Below, one piece after another: positions 50,846-59,724 of a DNA stretch of 64,000 nt; position 1 is the first letter of the stretch, and each line of letters begins with the position of its first letter. Source of the stretch: Paenibacillus_G elgii_A (GTDB lineage Bacteria > Bacillota > Bacilli > Paenibacillales > NBRC-103111); NCBI GenBank assembly GCA_042219835.1, contig JBHJMN010000033.1, positions 9,167 to 73,166 of the forward strand. The letters are read 5' to 3'. A program made the translations under genes and the position numbers. The notes under the pieces were generated by a model. It was not told the origin of the DNA and searched no databases. It saw only the letters and a program-made list of their open reading frames with translations.

Positions 50846-51558
50846 GCCCGCGTCTCTCCTTCCTGCGGAAGACCGGCTGCCGGATTCCAGGGACCTTGCT
50901 GATGTCCCTTCCACTCCGAGCCGTCCTCCCATATTTCCTTCTTCCAGATCGGCACGATTTGCTTCAGACGCTCGATGGCATAACGGCTCGCTTCATAGGC
51001 GGAGTCGCGGTGCGGGGAAGATACGGCAATGACGACGCTCGTCTCGCCCGCCGGTACCGTACCGAGCCGGTGCGTAATCGCGAGCCGCGTACCCGGCCAC
51101 CGCAAGGACAGCTCGTCGCCGATTTGGCGCATCGTTTTCAGCGCCATTGGCTCGTAGGCTTCGTATTCCAGCATCACGGTCCTTTTGCCGTGGGTAAATT
51201 CCCGGGTGGTGCCGACAAACGCCAGCGTCGCGCCATGGTCCGGATGCAGCACTTTGGCCGTCACCTCATCGGCACGGATCGGATCGTGGGTGATGACGTA
51301 AGGCTCCGGCTCACCGCCGGAAACCGGCGGGATGAGCGCGACTTCGTCCTGCTCGGTGATACGGACCGCATCGTCCGCATATTGCTGATTCACCGCGACG
51401 AACGCTTGCTTAAGCACGTCCGATGCCGCGGGGTAGCGGGCGGCCAGCAGCGCTTTGAGCTCCTGCGGCGTCAGTCCGTCTTGTTCTATGTCCAGCTCCA
51501 GTACCGGAGAACCGAAATGCTCGGCCAATCCGGCGAAAAGCAGCAGCTTCAGCTTCAT
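50842..51558 (-). CDS. MoaD-MoaE fusion, molybdopterin synthase
   Basis: A 238-residue fusion of both molybdopterin synthase subunits. Residues 1-82 are MoaD (MKLKLLLFAGLAEHFG ... ALIPPVSGG) and about 86-225 are MoaE (VGTTREFTHGKRTVMLEYEA, the catalytic lysine region PIWKKEIWEDGSEW). MoaD normally needs a free C-terminal Gly-Gly for thiocarboxylation; here Gly81-Gly82 is internal, as in M. tuberculosis MoaX, which is cut after that site. AAGGAG precedes ATG 51558. Upstream of and coupled to the MoeB-like gene. Confidence 0.92.
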   Translation of the reverse strand: MKLKLLLFAGLAEHFGSPVLELDIEQDGLTPQELKALLAARYPAASDVLKQAFVAVNQQYADDAVRITEQDEVALIPPVSGGEPEPYVITHDPIRADEVTAKVLHPDHGATLAFVGTTREFTHGKRTVMLEYEAYEPMALKTMRQIGDELSLRWPGTRLAITHRLGTVPAGETSVVIAVSSPHRDSAYEASRYAIERLKQIVPIWKKEIWEDGSEWKGHQQGPWNPAAGLPQEGETRA

Positions 51559-51794
51559 GGTTGCTCTACTCCTTCGTTCTAGCGGCCTTTCGAAGTCCGG
51601 CGATTGGAGTCTTTGTGCGGCAGGTTTGTTGCTCCAGCCGCCGCCAAGCTCGCGAATCACCGGCTTTGCGGGCTGTTCTTTTAAGTTTCAGCATACCATA
51701 TTTTTAGCGAAAAATGATATAATGGTTGGTGATGTTTCAAGGGAGATGGAGGCTGCTCCGTTCATCTACTCGCTACTTGAAGGAAGGTGCCTTT

Positions 51795-53249
51795 GTGATC
51801 GAACGAATGAGGCTGCGCGTCCTTCATACGAACGATATTCACAGCCACTTTGAACAAATGCCCCGCATCGCTTCTGTCCTGCGGAAGCTTCGTGCGGAAG
51901 CCGGAGAAGAGCGGACACTTACGCTTGATATCGGGGATCATATCGACCGGATGCGTCCGGAAACCGAAGGGACGGACGGCCGGACGAACATCGCGGTGCT
52001 GAATGCATCCGGGTATGAAGCGGTCACGCTCGGCAACAACGAGGGATTGTCCTACACGGAGGACGTCCTTTCGGAACTATACGGCCGACAGGCCAGCTTT
52101 GCCACCGTCATCTGCAACCTGCCGGCATCGGCAACGGGAGCGCTTCCGTCGTGGGCGGTTCCGTATCATATCGTCCGAAAAGCGGGCTTGCGCATCGGGC
52201 TGATCGGAGTTACCGCCTGCTTTCCCGAGTTTTACAACCTGCTCGGATGGGACGTGCGGGAGCCGTTCGACATCGTGCCGCCCCTTGTCCGGCAGCTTCG
52301 TCCCGAAGTGGACGTGCTCATTGTCATGTCCCATCTCGGGCTGCGCAACGACGAGCGCATGGCGGCCGAAGTGCCGGGCATTGATTTGATCTTAGGCGGG
52401 CATACGCATCATCTGCTCGAAGAACCGCTGCGCATCGGCGGGACGCTCGTCTGCGCCGCGGGCAAATATGGACAATACGTCGGAGTCGTCGATTTGGAAT
52501 GGGACCCCGCGGAACAGAAGCTGGCGCATGCGGAGGCTTCCGTGCAAGCGGTGACTATCGAGCCGGAGGATGAGGAGATTCACAGGTTGATCAGGCAGTA
52601 TGGCTTTCGCGCCGCCGCCGAATTGGACCGAGAGGTCGCCCGCCTGCCTGTCGAGTTGCCGTTCGACTGGTATGGCGAATCGCCGCTCGGGAATTTGCTG
52701 GCCGGGGGATTGCGCCGGTGGACGGGAGCCGAGATCGGCCTGGTCAATGCCGGACAACTGCTCGGCGGGCTGCCGGAAGGCCCGGTATCGGCCGGTATGC
52801 TGCTTCAATTATGCCCGTCGCCGATCAACCCGTGCCGGATGAAGCTGACCGGAAAGCGGCTGCTTCGCGCGCTGGAGGAATCGCTGCTTCCCGAGTTCAT
52901 GGACAAACCGCTGTACGGCTACGGCTTTCGCGGCAAAGTGCTCGGGACGCTGTGCATTGACGGACTTACGGTACATTACGACCCGGAAGGGGCCGAATAT
53001 GCGAAGATTCGCGCCGTGGACGTCGGCGGGCAGCCGCTGGAGGCGGAGCGGCAGTATTGGGTCGGCTCCATCGACATGTTTACGTTCCGGGTCGGCTTCA
53101 CGTCTCTCGGAGAAGGGACGGAGCCTCAATTTTTTCTGCCGGAATTTTTGCGCGATGTGCTGCTCCGGGAGCTTCGCGAAGAAGCGTCGCTTCAGCGCAG
53201 CTTTTCCCGGCGGTGGCGCGCGGTCGGAGAACCGCCGCACGATACTTAA
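51795..53249 (+). CDS. 5'-nucleotidase-type metallophosphoesterase, YunD-like
   Basis: A 484-residue two-domain enzyme. The N-terminal metallophosphoesterase domain has HTNDIHSHFEQ, DIGDHIDR, LGNNEG, MSHLGLRND and GGHTHH. The C-terminal nucleotide-binding domain has SPLGNLLAGGLRRW and VNAGQLLGGL. There is no signal peptide, as in B. subtilis YunD, so it is probably cytoplasmic. GTG 51795 follows AAGGAAGG; ATG 51807 is possible. The long frame start at 51726 has no ribosome binding site. Confidence 0.87.
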   Translation: MIERMRLRVLHTNDIHSHFEQMPRIASVLRKLRAEAGEERTLTLDIGDHIDRMRPETEGTDGRTNIAVLNASGYEAVTLGNNEGLSYTEDVLSELYGRQASFATVICNLPASATGALPSWAVPYHIVRKAGLRIGLIGVTACFPEFYNLLGWDVREPFDIVPPLVRQLRPEVDVLIVMSHLGLRNDERMAAEVPGIDLILGGHTHHLLEEPLRIGGTLVCAAGKYGQYVGVVDLEWDPAEQKLAHAEASVQAVTIEPEDEEIHRLIRQYGFRAAAELDREVARLPVELPFDWYGESPLGNLLAGGLRRWTGAEIGLVNAGQLLGGLPEGPVSAGMLLQLCPSPINPCRMKLTGKRLLRALEESLLPEFMDKPLYGYGFRGKVLGTLCIDGLTVHYDPEGAEYAKIRAVDVGGQPLEAERQYWVGSIDMFTFRVGFTSLGEGTEPQFFLPEFLRDVLLRELREEASLQRSFSRRWRAVGEPPHDT

Positions 53250-53258
53250 TTCCCGGTG

Positions 53259-53287
53259 TGTACAATCCGCAGCAAACAAGCTAGAAT
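53259..53287 (+). promoter_or_regulatory. Probable promoter of uppP
   Basis: TGTACA (53259-53264), 17 bases, TAGAAT (53282-53287), 59 bases ahead of the uppP start. Confidence 0.5.
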
Positions 53288-53346
53288 ATAAAAAGCGATA
53301 CATGATACGAACTGGATCAATTCGTGGGAGAGAGTAGGAGGAGCGT

Positions 53347-54153
53347 ATGCACGATTGGTGGGTAGCGGTGATTATCGGCATCGTGGAAGGCTTGACGGAG
53401 TTTTTGCCCGTTTCGTCTACGGGTCACATGATTTTGACAAGCAGGCTGCTGGGGATTCCGGATACGGATGAATTGATCAAAACGTTCGAGATCGTCATTC
53501 AGCTCGGCGCCATACTGGCCGGGGTCGTCGTCTATTGGAAACGGATTTTGCGGCTCTTCGGTCTCAGCAAGGAAAAGCCCAAAGCGGGCAAAGGGATGAA
53601 CCTGCTGCACATTATGCTGGCGATTGTGCCGACGCTGGCGATCGCGTATTTGACCAAAGACTTTATTAAAGCCCACCTCTTCTTGCCGTCTACCGTGCTT
53701 ATCGGCCTGATCCTTGGCGGTGTGCTGCTCATCGTCGGGGAAAAATTCCAGCCAGAGGTAACGGCGCACGATGTCGACGAGCTGACGTACAAGCAGGCGT
53801 TCTTTATCGGTCTATGGCAGATCATTTCGATTTGGCCGGGCTTCTCCCGTTCGGGATCGACGATTGCCGGAGGGATGCTGGCTGGGGCAAGCCGCAAGGC
53901 CGCCGCCGACTTTACGTTTATTATCGCCATCCCCGTCATGGTAGCGGCTACTGGATACGAGCTGCTAAAAAACCTCGATACGTTCTCATCCGGCGCTCTC
54001 GGATTTTTTGCCATCGGCTTTATCGTTTCATTCATCGTGGCGCTGCTCGCGGTCGTCACGTTCATCAAATTCGTACAAAAGTTCAGCATGTCGTATTTTG
54101 CGTATTATCGCTTTGTCACCGCCGCGCTGTTTTGGATCTTCGTGCTGCGGTAG
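53347..54153 (+). CDS. uppP: Undecaprenyl-diphosphatase
   Basis: A 268-residue integral membrane enzyme that recycles the undecaprenyl carrier for cell-wall synthesis and can confer bacitracin resistance. The two active-site regions are present: EGLTEFLPVSSTGHM near the N-terminus and SIWPGFSRSGSTIAGGMLAG around residue 160. About seven membrane segments. TAGGAGGAG precedes ATG 53347. Confidence 0.96.
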   Translation: MHDWWVAVIIGIVEGLTEFLPVSSTGHMILTSRLLGIPDTDELIKTFEIVIQLGAILAGVVVYWKRILRLFGLSKEKPKAGKGMNLLHIMLAIVPTLAIAYLTKDFIKAHLFLPSTVLIGLILGGVLLIVGEKFQPEVTAHDVDELTYKQAFFIGLWQIISIWPGFSRSGSTIAGGMLAGASRKAAADFTFIIAIPVMVAATGYELLKNLDTFSSGALGFFAIGFIVSFIVALLAVVTFIKFVQKFSMSYFAYYRFVTAALFWIFVLR

Positions 54154-54179
54154 CATTGTTCGGAATTCGACAAAATTTT

Positions 54180-54219
54180 GCCGGAGATTGAGGGTAATGC
54201 CCTTGTTTCCGGCTTTTTT
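54180..54219 (+). terminator. Terminator of uppP
   Basis: GCCGGA (54180-54185) with TCCGGC (54208-54213), an inner AGGG/CCCT stem, then six T residues. Confidence 0.8.
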
Positions 54220-54308
54220 CGTCAGCTGTTCATATAAATTTTGTCAAAACGCGAAAAAATATATTGCTCTTTTTATTCGAATTCGATACGCTTAATCATA
54301 TCGATAAT

Positions 54309-54331
54309 TTTCTAAATTTTTCTTTTAGAAA
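54309..54331. promoter_or_regulatory. Dyad upstream of the second HD-GYP gene
   Basis: TTTCTAAA, 7 bases, TTTAGAAA: a perfect 8-bp inverted repeat 18 bases ahead of the start codon. It closely resembles the dyads ahead of the four solute-binding genes. Confidence 0.5.
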
Positions 54332-54348
54332 GAAGACGTGGTTCGTTA

Positions 54349-55443
54349 ATGCGTTTGCTTCCGCTAAGCATGGTCAAACCCGGCATGCGCCTTGGAAAAA
54401 AAATATATAACTCGGATGGGTTGACGCTGCTTGGCGAGCGGGTAGAATTGACGCAGGCGCTTATTACCCGCTTGGGCGAGCATGGTGTGGATTTTGTATA
54501 TATTGATGATCCTCGAACCCGGGATCTGATTGTCCACGATGTCCTTAGCGAAGAGACGCGGCTCCATGCGATTACCCAGATCCGGACCTCCTTCCGTAAA
54601 ATGATGGGGGATCAGGTCAAGCGCAAATTGGTGGGGCAGATGCAGGTTGGCAAAGCGTTTCGCGGGATGATGAGCATGATTTTGGACGATTTGAGCCAGC
54701 ACAAGGATGCCATGATTATGCTGACCAATATCAGCCTCATGGACGAATATTTGTTCCAGCATTCGCTTAATGTATGCATCTATGCGACGATGCTCGGCAT
54801 GGCACACGGGTACGAGCGGGAAGAGCTGATGACGCTTGGTCTGGGGGCGCTGCTCCACGACGTGGGCAAAACCCAAATCCCGCTTGAGCTGCTGCGCAAA
54901 AAAGGAAAGCTGTCGGACAGCGAATATGAGCGGATCAAGCATCATACGGTATTCGGCTTTCAATTTCTGAAGGACGAGCCCAACATTCCGCTGCTTGCTG
55001 CGCACTGTGCCTTTCAGCATCACGAAAGACTGGACGGCAGCGGGTACCCGCGCGGACTGAAAGGCTCGGAAATTCACGAATACGCGCGCTGGATCGGGCT
55101 GGTCGATTCTTACGACGCCATGACGACCCACCGCGTGTACCGCAGCGCCATGCTTCCGCATCAGGCGATGGAAATTTTGTTTGCCGGATCGGGCACCTTG
55201 TATGAAACCCAGCAGATCGAGCTGTTCCGCGATAAAATCGCCATCTATCCGATTGGCATCACCGTCACTTTAAACACAGGTGAAACGGGAGTGGTTGTCG
55301 ATCTGAATGCGAACGTGCCGCAGCGCCCGGTCGTGCGGCTGCTGCTGGATGCGGAGGGACAGGAGCTGAAGGATACGCCCGAAATCGATTTGTCCAAAAT
55401 GCTGTCGGTCATGATCACCGGCGTCAACTATAAACCTATATAG
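54349..55443 (+). CDS. HD-GYP domain protein, probable cyclic-di-GMP phosphodiesterase
   Basis: A 364-residue protein with the same layout as the 48543 gene: N-terminal domain (VKPGMRLGKKIYNSDGLTLL), helical linker, HD-GYP domain (about 135-310) with ALLHDVGKTQIP and HHERLDGSGYPRGLKGSEI, and a C-terminal small beta region (TLNTGETGVVVDLN). It is soluble, and all HD and GYP residues are kept. The ribosome binding site (AGAAAGAAG) is weak and close to the upstream dyad, so translation or transcription may be regulated there. Confidence 0.9.
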   Translation: MRLLPLSMVKPGMRLGKKIYNSDGLTLLGERVELTQALITRLGEHGVDFVYIDDPRTRDLIVHDVLSEETRLHAITQIRTSFRKMMGDQVKRKLVGQMQVGKAFRGMMSMILDDLSQHKDAMIMLTNISLMDEYLFQHSLNVCIYATMLGMAHGYEREELMTLGLGALLHDVGKTQIPLELLRKKGKLSDSEYERIKHHTVFGFQFLKDEPNIPLLAAHCAFQHHERLDGSGYPRGLKGSEIHEYARWIGLVDSYDAMTTHRVYRSAMLPHQAMEILFAGSGTLYETQQIELFRDKIAIYPIGITVTLNTGETGVVVDLNANVPQRPVVRLLLDAEGQELKDTPEIDLSKMLSVMITGVNYKPI

Positions 55444-55458
55444 TTTCAGCGTGTGCAG

Positions 55459-55487
55459 AGGCAGCTTCCCGGAAGCTGTCTTTTTTT
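55459..55487 (+). terminator. Rho-independent terminator
   Basis: AGGCAGCTTCC pairs with GGAAGCTGTCT over almost no loop, followed by seven T residues. Confidence 0.75.
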
Positions 55488-55514
55488 AATGTTGTCAGGC
55501 GCTTGGATTTTAAT

Positions 55515-55543
55515 TTGAAGCATAGCTGATTTTTTAGTATAAT
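55515..55543 (+). promoter_or_regulatory. Promoter of the HxlR gene
   Basis: TTGAAG (55515-55520), 17 bases, perfect TATAAT (55538-55543). Confidence 0.7.
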
Positions 55544-55586
55544 GTTAAATAATAAACTAACTTCTCTTTCGTAAGGGGGTGATCGA

Positions 55587-55943
55587 GTGGACCCAATTTC
55601 AAACGGAGAGGAATGCATGGCTTCCGTTGAAGAGGCACTCCAAATTTTCGGAGGAAAATGGTCTTTCCTTGTCCTTCGTCAACTGTTTAAAGGTCCGCAG
55701 CGATTCAATCAATTGCGCCGTAATCTGGACCATATCAGCACCAAATCATTGACCGATATTTTGCGTCATCTGGAGGAGCATGAAATTATTCGTCGTCAAG
55801 TGTTTCCTACGGTACCGGTAACCGTCGAATATTCCTTAACGGATAAAGGCAAAGACTTTCAAACCATACTTGTGGAAATGGGAAATTGGGCAAGAAAATG
55901 GGGAAAGCTGCGCGGCAGCGACCTTTCCGAACAGCGGGAGTAA
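55587..55943 (+). CDS. HxlR-family transcriptional regulator
   Basis: A 118-residue winged-helix regulator: IFGGKWSFLVLRQLFKGPQR, NLDHISTKSLTDILRHLEEH and the wing VTVEYSLTDKG. A cysteine at residue 10 sits where redox- or aldehyde-sensing HxlR proteins often carry one. GTG 55587 follows AAGGGGGTGATC at good spacing. The regulated gene is not evident; yfkAB follows after about 110 bases. Confidence 0.88.
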   Translation: MDPISNGEECMASVEEALQIFGGKWSFLVLRQLFKGPQRFNQLRRNLDHISTKSLTDILRHLEEHEIIRRQVFPTVPVTVEYSLTDKGKDFQTILVEMGNWARKWGKLRGSDLSEQRE

Positions 55944-56053
55944 GGTACGATGCGGCAGGACGGCGGTTTTATTTTCAATCGTATTACGATACAATGGGTA
56001 ATATATTATTGTTAGATTTTACTTTTTAAACAAGTCAGGTGTGAAAAAACAAC

Positions 56054-57190
56054 ATGTCCAACCGTTTAATCGTCAACGATTTGCCCGTATTGCCCCAGAT
56101 AACGCCCGAATACGATCCGTGGGACCCGCTGCGCTCGTTGCAAACGCATGGCGAACACCGATTGACGAGCGTCGAGCTGACCGTGACGAATTTATGCAAC
56201 ATGCGCTGCGAGCATTGCGCCGTCGGCGAATCGCTCATGGTATCGGAAGGACCGCGCATCCCGCTGAATGTCATCTTGAAGCGGCTGGACGAAGTCGAGG
56301 GATTGGAGACAATCAGCATCACCGGCGGGGAGCCGAGCTATCACGAGCAGACGGTGCGCGACTATATTGTCCCCCTGCTGCGTTACGCCAGGGAGCGGGG
56401 AGTCCGTTCCCAGATCAATTCCAACGTAACGCTGGACCTTTCACGGTACGAAGCGATGGCTCCTTATCTCGACGTGATGCATATTTCGTTCAACTATTTG
56501 AACGCCGACGATTTCTACGAAGTCGGGTTCGTCCGGACAGACCGAAGAGTATCCGCCACGACAGCGGCTAAGCTATATGAACGGATGGTCGAGAATGCGA
56601 AAGCGCTCGCTAGCGGCGGGATGTTCGTTTCGGCGGAATCGATGATCAATTACCGGACGCACGGGAAGCTAAGCGGAATCCATCGGCTGATTCAACAGAT
56701 GGGATGCCGCCGCCACGAGGTGCACCCGATGTATCCAAGCGCTTTCGCCTCCAATTTGCCGGTGCTGACACTGGATCAGACGCGGGCTGCGATTCATCGG
56801 CTGCTTGACGACCGCGACCGTAATTTATGGATGCTGTTCGGCACACTGCCCTTTTACGCTTGCAGCCCGCTGGAGGAGGACCGGGAGCTGGTAACCCGTC
56901 TTCGCCGCGAGCCGAACGTGACCGTACGCAACGACCCGGACGGCCGCAACCGCCTCAACGTGAACTTGTTCACGGGCGATGTTTTCGTCACCGATTTTGC
57001 GGATGTGCCGGCGCTTGGCAACATTCATGCGGACCGGCTCGATCAAGTATTCGAGCGTTGGAAAGGACATCGCCTGAATAAGGTCGTGAACTGCCATTGT
57101 CCGGCGGCCAACTGCTGCGGACCGAATCTTCTCGTCGTCGATACATATTATAAAGACGTCGATTTCGGTAAGCGGAAAGCACTTGTGTAA
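56054..57190 (+). CDS. yfkAB: Radical SAM protein, YfkAB family
   Basis: A 378-residue radical SAM protein. The cluster motif CNMRCEHC follows ELTVTNL near residue 45; SITGGEPSYHEQ is the SAM-binding GGE. A second cysteine-rich end, CHCPAANCCGPNLLV (about 345-360), probably binds an additional Fe-S cluster. It matches the YfkA-YfkB single-protein form. The reaction is unknown to me. AGGTGTGA precedes ATG 56054. Confidence 0.88.
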   Translation: MSNRLIVNDLPVLPQITPEYDPWDPLRSLQTHGEHRLTSVELTVTNLCNMRCEHCAVGESLMVSEGPRIPLNVILKRLDEVEGLETISITGGEPSYHEQTVRDYIVPLLRYARERGVRSQINSNVTLDLSRYEAMAPYLDVMHISFNYLNADDFYEVGFVRTDRRVSATTAAKLYERMVENAKALASGGMFVSAESMINYRTHGKLSGIHRLIQQMGCRRHEVHPMYPSAFASNLPVLTLDQTRAAIHRLLDDRDRNLWMLFGTLPFYACSPLEEDRELVTRLRREPNVTVRNDPDGRNRLNVNLFTGDVFVTDFADVPALGNIHADRLDQVFERWKGHRLNKVVNCHCPAANCCGPNLLVVDTYYKDVDFGKRKALV

Positions 57191-57236
57191 TTCAGCCATT
57201 ATCTCATTTTACTATTGCAAAGGAGACTGATCCTTC

Positions 57237-58604
57237 TTGGAAAGTCACAGTACGGGGTTCGATTTCGGATTAATTTCGCTTAATCTTCTACTGGTCTTGT
57301 TTTTGGTGCTCCTGAACGGTTTTTTTGTCGCAGCGGAGTTTGCATTGGTGAAAGTCCGGACTACGCGCCTGCAGCAGTTGGAGAGCGAGGGAAACCCGAA
57401 AGCCAAGTATGCGCTCGCCGTAACCCAAAAGCTGGATGCTTATCTATCCTCCACGCAGCTTGGCATTACGCTGGCGTCGCTGGGCTTGGGCTGGGTAGGA
57501 GAACCGGCTATCTCGCATCTGGTCGTCCAACCGGCTTTGGCAGTGTTCGGACTCGAAGAAGCCTGGTATGCCAACGCCTTATCGTTTGCGATCGGATTCG
57601 CCGTGATCACCTTTATGCATATCGTGCTCGGCGAGCTAGCGCCCAAATCCATGGCTATTCAGAAATCGGAAACAACCTCTCTATGGCTGTCGGCTCCTTT
57701 AATGCTGTTTTACAAAATCTTTTATCCGGCGATCTGGCTGCTGAACGGAGCTGCGAACAAGCTCTTGAAGCTGGCCGGGTTTCGGCCTGCTATCGAGCAA
57801 GAAGCCCATACGGAAGAAGAAATTCGGATTTTGATGGACCAGAGCGCCCGGAGCGGTCATTTCGACAAGGACGAGCTGGCGTTATTCGATAATATATTTG
57901 AGTTTTCCGATCGGGTCGCGAGAGAAATTATGCTGCCGCGGACTGATATGGATTGTTTGTTTACCGAGCTCAGCTTTGAGGATAACTTGAAAATCGTTTA
58001 CGAAACGAAGCATACGCGCTACCCGGTGGCCACGCACGATAAAGATGAAATCATCGGATTTGTCCATATGTCGGACGTGCTTACTTGCGATCCGGACAAG
58101 AAACACGATCTCAAAGATTTCTTGCGTCCGGTGCTTATGGTGCCCGAGTCGATGGAAATCAGCCACGTGCTGCGGCTAATGCAGAAGAAGCGTTCCCAGC
58201 TCGCCGTCGTGATCGACGAATACGGTGGTACGGCCGGGCTGATTACCACCGAAGACATTCTCGAAGAAATTGTCGGCGAGATTCACGACGAATTCGACGA
58301 AACGGAGCGGCCCGAGGTGGAGAAGATCGGAGATGCTTACTCCGTTGACGGGCGCGTGCTGCTGGAGGATCTTGACGACCAGCTTGCCCTCGGGATCGAG
58401 GACGACGAGGTGGATTCGATCGGAGGCTGGCTGTTCAAGCAGTTGGAGGGCTCTGTCTCTAAAGGCCGAAGGCTGGAGCAGAACGGCTTCTTGTTCGAAA
58501 TTACGGAGGTCGAGCGATTGCGTATTTTGCGTGTAAAAATTCAACCTGTTCAGAAACAGCACGTTTTGGGTCCGCTTGCTGCTCAAAACCATCCTGACGA
58601 ATAG
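57237..58604 (+). CDS. CNNM/CorC-family membrane protein (hemolysin C type)
   Basis: A 455-residue protein: DUF21 membrane domain (about 10-195; LNGFFVAAEFALVKVR, LGITLASLGLGWVGEPA, HIVLGELAPKSMAI), a CBS pair (about 215-340; IMLPRTDMDCL, HTRYPVATHDKDEIIGFVH, VVIDEYGGTAGLITTEDILE) and a CorC-type C-terminal domain (about 360-440). Family members are linked to magnesium export (B. subtilis MpfA) more credibly than to hemolysis. TTG 57237 follows AAAGGAGACTG. Confidence 0.9.
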   Translation: MESHSTGFDFGLISLNLLLVLFLVLLNGFFVAAEFALVKVRTTRLQQLESEGNPKAKYALAVTQKLDAYLSSTQLGITLASLGLGWVGEPAISHLVVQPALAVFGLEEAWYANALSFAIGFAVITFMHIVLGELAPKSMAIQKSETTSLWLSAPLMLFYKIFYPAIWLLNGAANKLLKLAGFRPAIEQEAHTEEEIRILMDQSARSGHFDKDELALFDNIFEFSDRVAREIMLPRTDMDCLFTELSFEDNLKIVYETKHTRYPVATHDKDEIIGFVHMSDVLTCDPDKKHDLKDFLRPVLMVPESMEISHVLRLMQKKRSQLAVVIDEYGGTAGLITTEDILEEIVGEIHDEFDETERPEVEKIGDAYSVDGRVLLEDLDDQLALGIEDDEVDSIGGWLFKQLEGSVSKGRRLEQNGFLFEITEVERLRILRVKIQPVQKQHVLGPLAAQNHPDE

Positions 58605-58618
58605 GGGGTACCCGTTCG

Positions 58619-59668
58619 ATGTCGCTTAGAACGATCGTATTTTGCGTACTTGGCGCCGTGCTTTTGTACGGACTATTCACCATCGGCTTCCCGTTTTTAC
58701 TCGCCATGTTGATTGCCCTGTTGCTCGAACCGATTGTTCTGCTGCTGACACGAATGTTCCGCGGCAGACGCGTGACGGTTTCCGCCGTGATCTGTACTCT
58801 TTTTACCGGTTCGCTGCTTGGTTTCGTCTATCTGATCGGCTTCAAAATCGTCACGGAGTTCATTCAATTCTGGAATTACGCTTCCGTGTATTTAAGCGAC
58901 GCCAAGCTGTTGATTGAAGACTCGTCGGCAAGAAACAAATTGTTCTATAAGCTGCTGCCATACGACGCTGCCGAGCAGATGCAGCGCTACGTGGAAGCGG
59001 GAGCCGGGATGCTTATGGAAAACTTGAAAAGCATCGTTGCCGCTGTCTCCGGCTATTTTCTCGACGTGGCCAAAGCGATTCCGAATTTGTTCGTGTTTAC
59101 TGTCGTGTTCGTGATCGGTCTTTACTTGATTTCGTTCAGCTTGCCGAAGCTGCACCAGTCGTTTCTGAATCTGTTCGAGACGCAGTCGAGACCGAAGGTG
59201 GCTGCGGTGTTGAACGATCTGCGCCGTGCTATTCTGGGCTTCCTGTTCGCGCAGGTGCTGATCAGTCTGCTAACGTATATGGTAACCTTGGTCGGATTGC
59301 TTGTTTTGAATGTCAACTATCCGCTTGCCGTTGCGCTGCTTATCGTGCTTGTGGATATTTTGCCGGTGCTTGGCACAAGCGCCGTGCTCGTTCCTTGGGC
59401 GGGATACAACATGCTCGCGGGAGATATGCGGCTCGGAACCGGGCTGATCATCCTGCTGCTTGTCATCATGCTGTTCCGCCGCCTGATCGAACCGAAAATT
59501 ATCGGCGACGCTGTCGGGATCAATGCTTTGGCGGCGTTAGTCAGCATGTATGTGGGCTTCCAACTCGTCGGAGTGATCGGTCTGATTCTGGGGCCTGTGT
59601 TAGTTATCGTGTACCAGGCGCTTCGCCGGGTAGGATTGCTTAAAATCAACATCAAGTTGGAACAGTAA
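58619..59668 (+). CDS. ytvI: Sporulation integral membrane protein YtvI (AI-2E family)
   Basis: A 349-residue protein with about eight membrane segments in the AI-2E/PerM arrangement. Seen: FPFLLAMLIALLLEP at the N-terminus, a long extracytoplasmic loop, VVFVIGLYLISFSLPKLHQS and VDILPVLGTSAVLVPWAGYN. YtvI proteins are sporulation-linked in Bacillus; the transported substrate is unknown. It begins 14 bases after the CNNM gene and is probably cotranscribed. Confidence 0.85.
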   Translation: MSLRTIVFCVLGAVLLYGLFTIGFPFLLAMLIALLLEPIVLLLTRMFRGRRVTVSAVICTLFTGSLLGFVYLIGFKIVTEFIQFWNYASVYLSDAKLLIEDSSARNKLFYKLLPYDAAEQMQRYVEAGAGMLMENLKSIVAAVSGYFLDVAKAIPNLFVFTVVFVIGLYLISFSLPKLHQSFLNLFETQSRPKVAAVLNDLRRAILGFLFAQVLISLLTYMVTLVGLLVLNVNYPLAVALLIVLVDILPVLGTSAVLVPWAGYNMLAGDMRLGTGLIILLLVIMLFRRLIEPKIIGDAVGINALAALVSMYVGFQLVGVIGLILGPVLVIVYQALRRVGLLKINIKLEQ

Positions 59669-59724
59669 CTATAACTAAAATTTGTCGTTCATACGGTTTT
59701 ACGGCAATCTAAGGGGGAGAAGCA

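Noticed and set aside
54305..54320. CodY box ahead of the second HD-GYP gene
   Set aside because: AATTTTCTAAATTTT has three mismatches to the AATTTTCWGAAAATT pattern; the longer symmetric dyad explains the site better.
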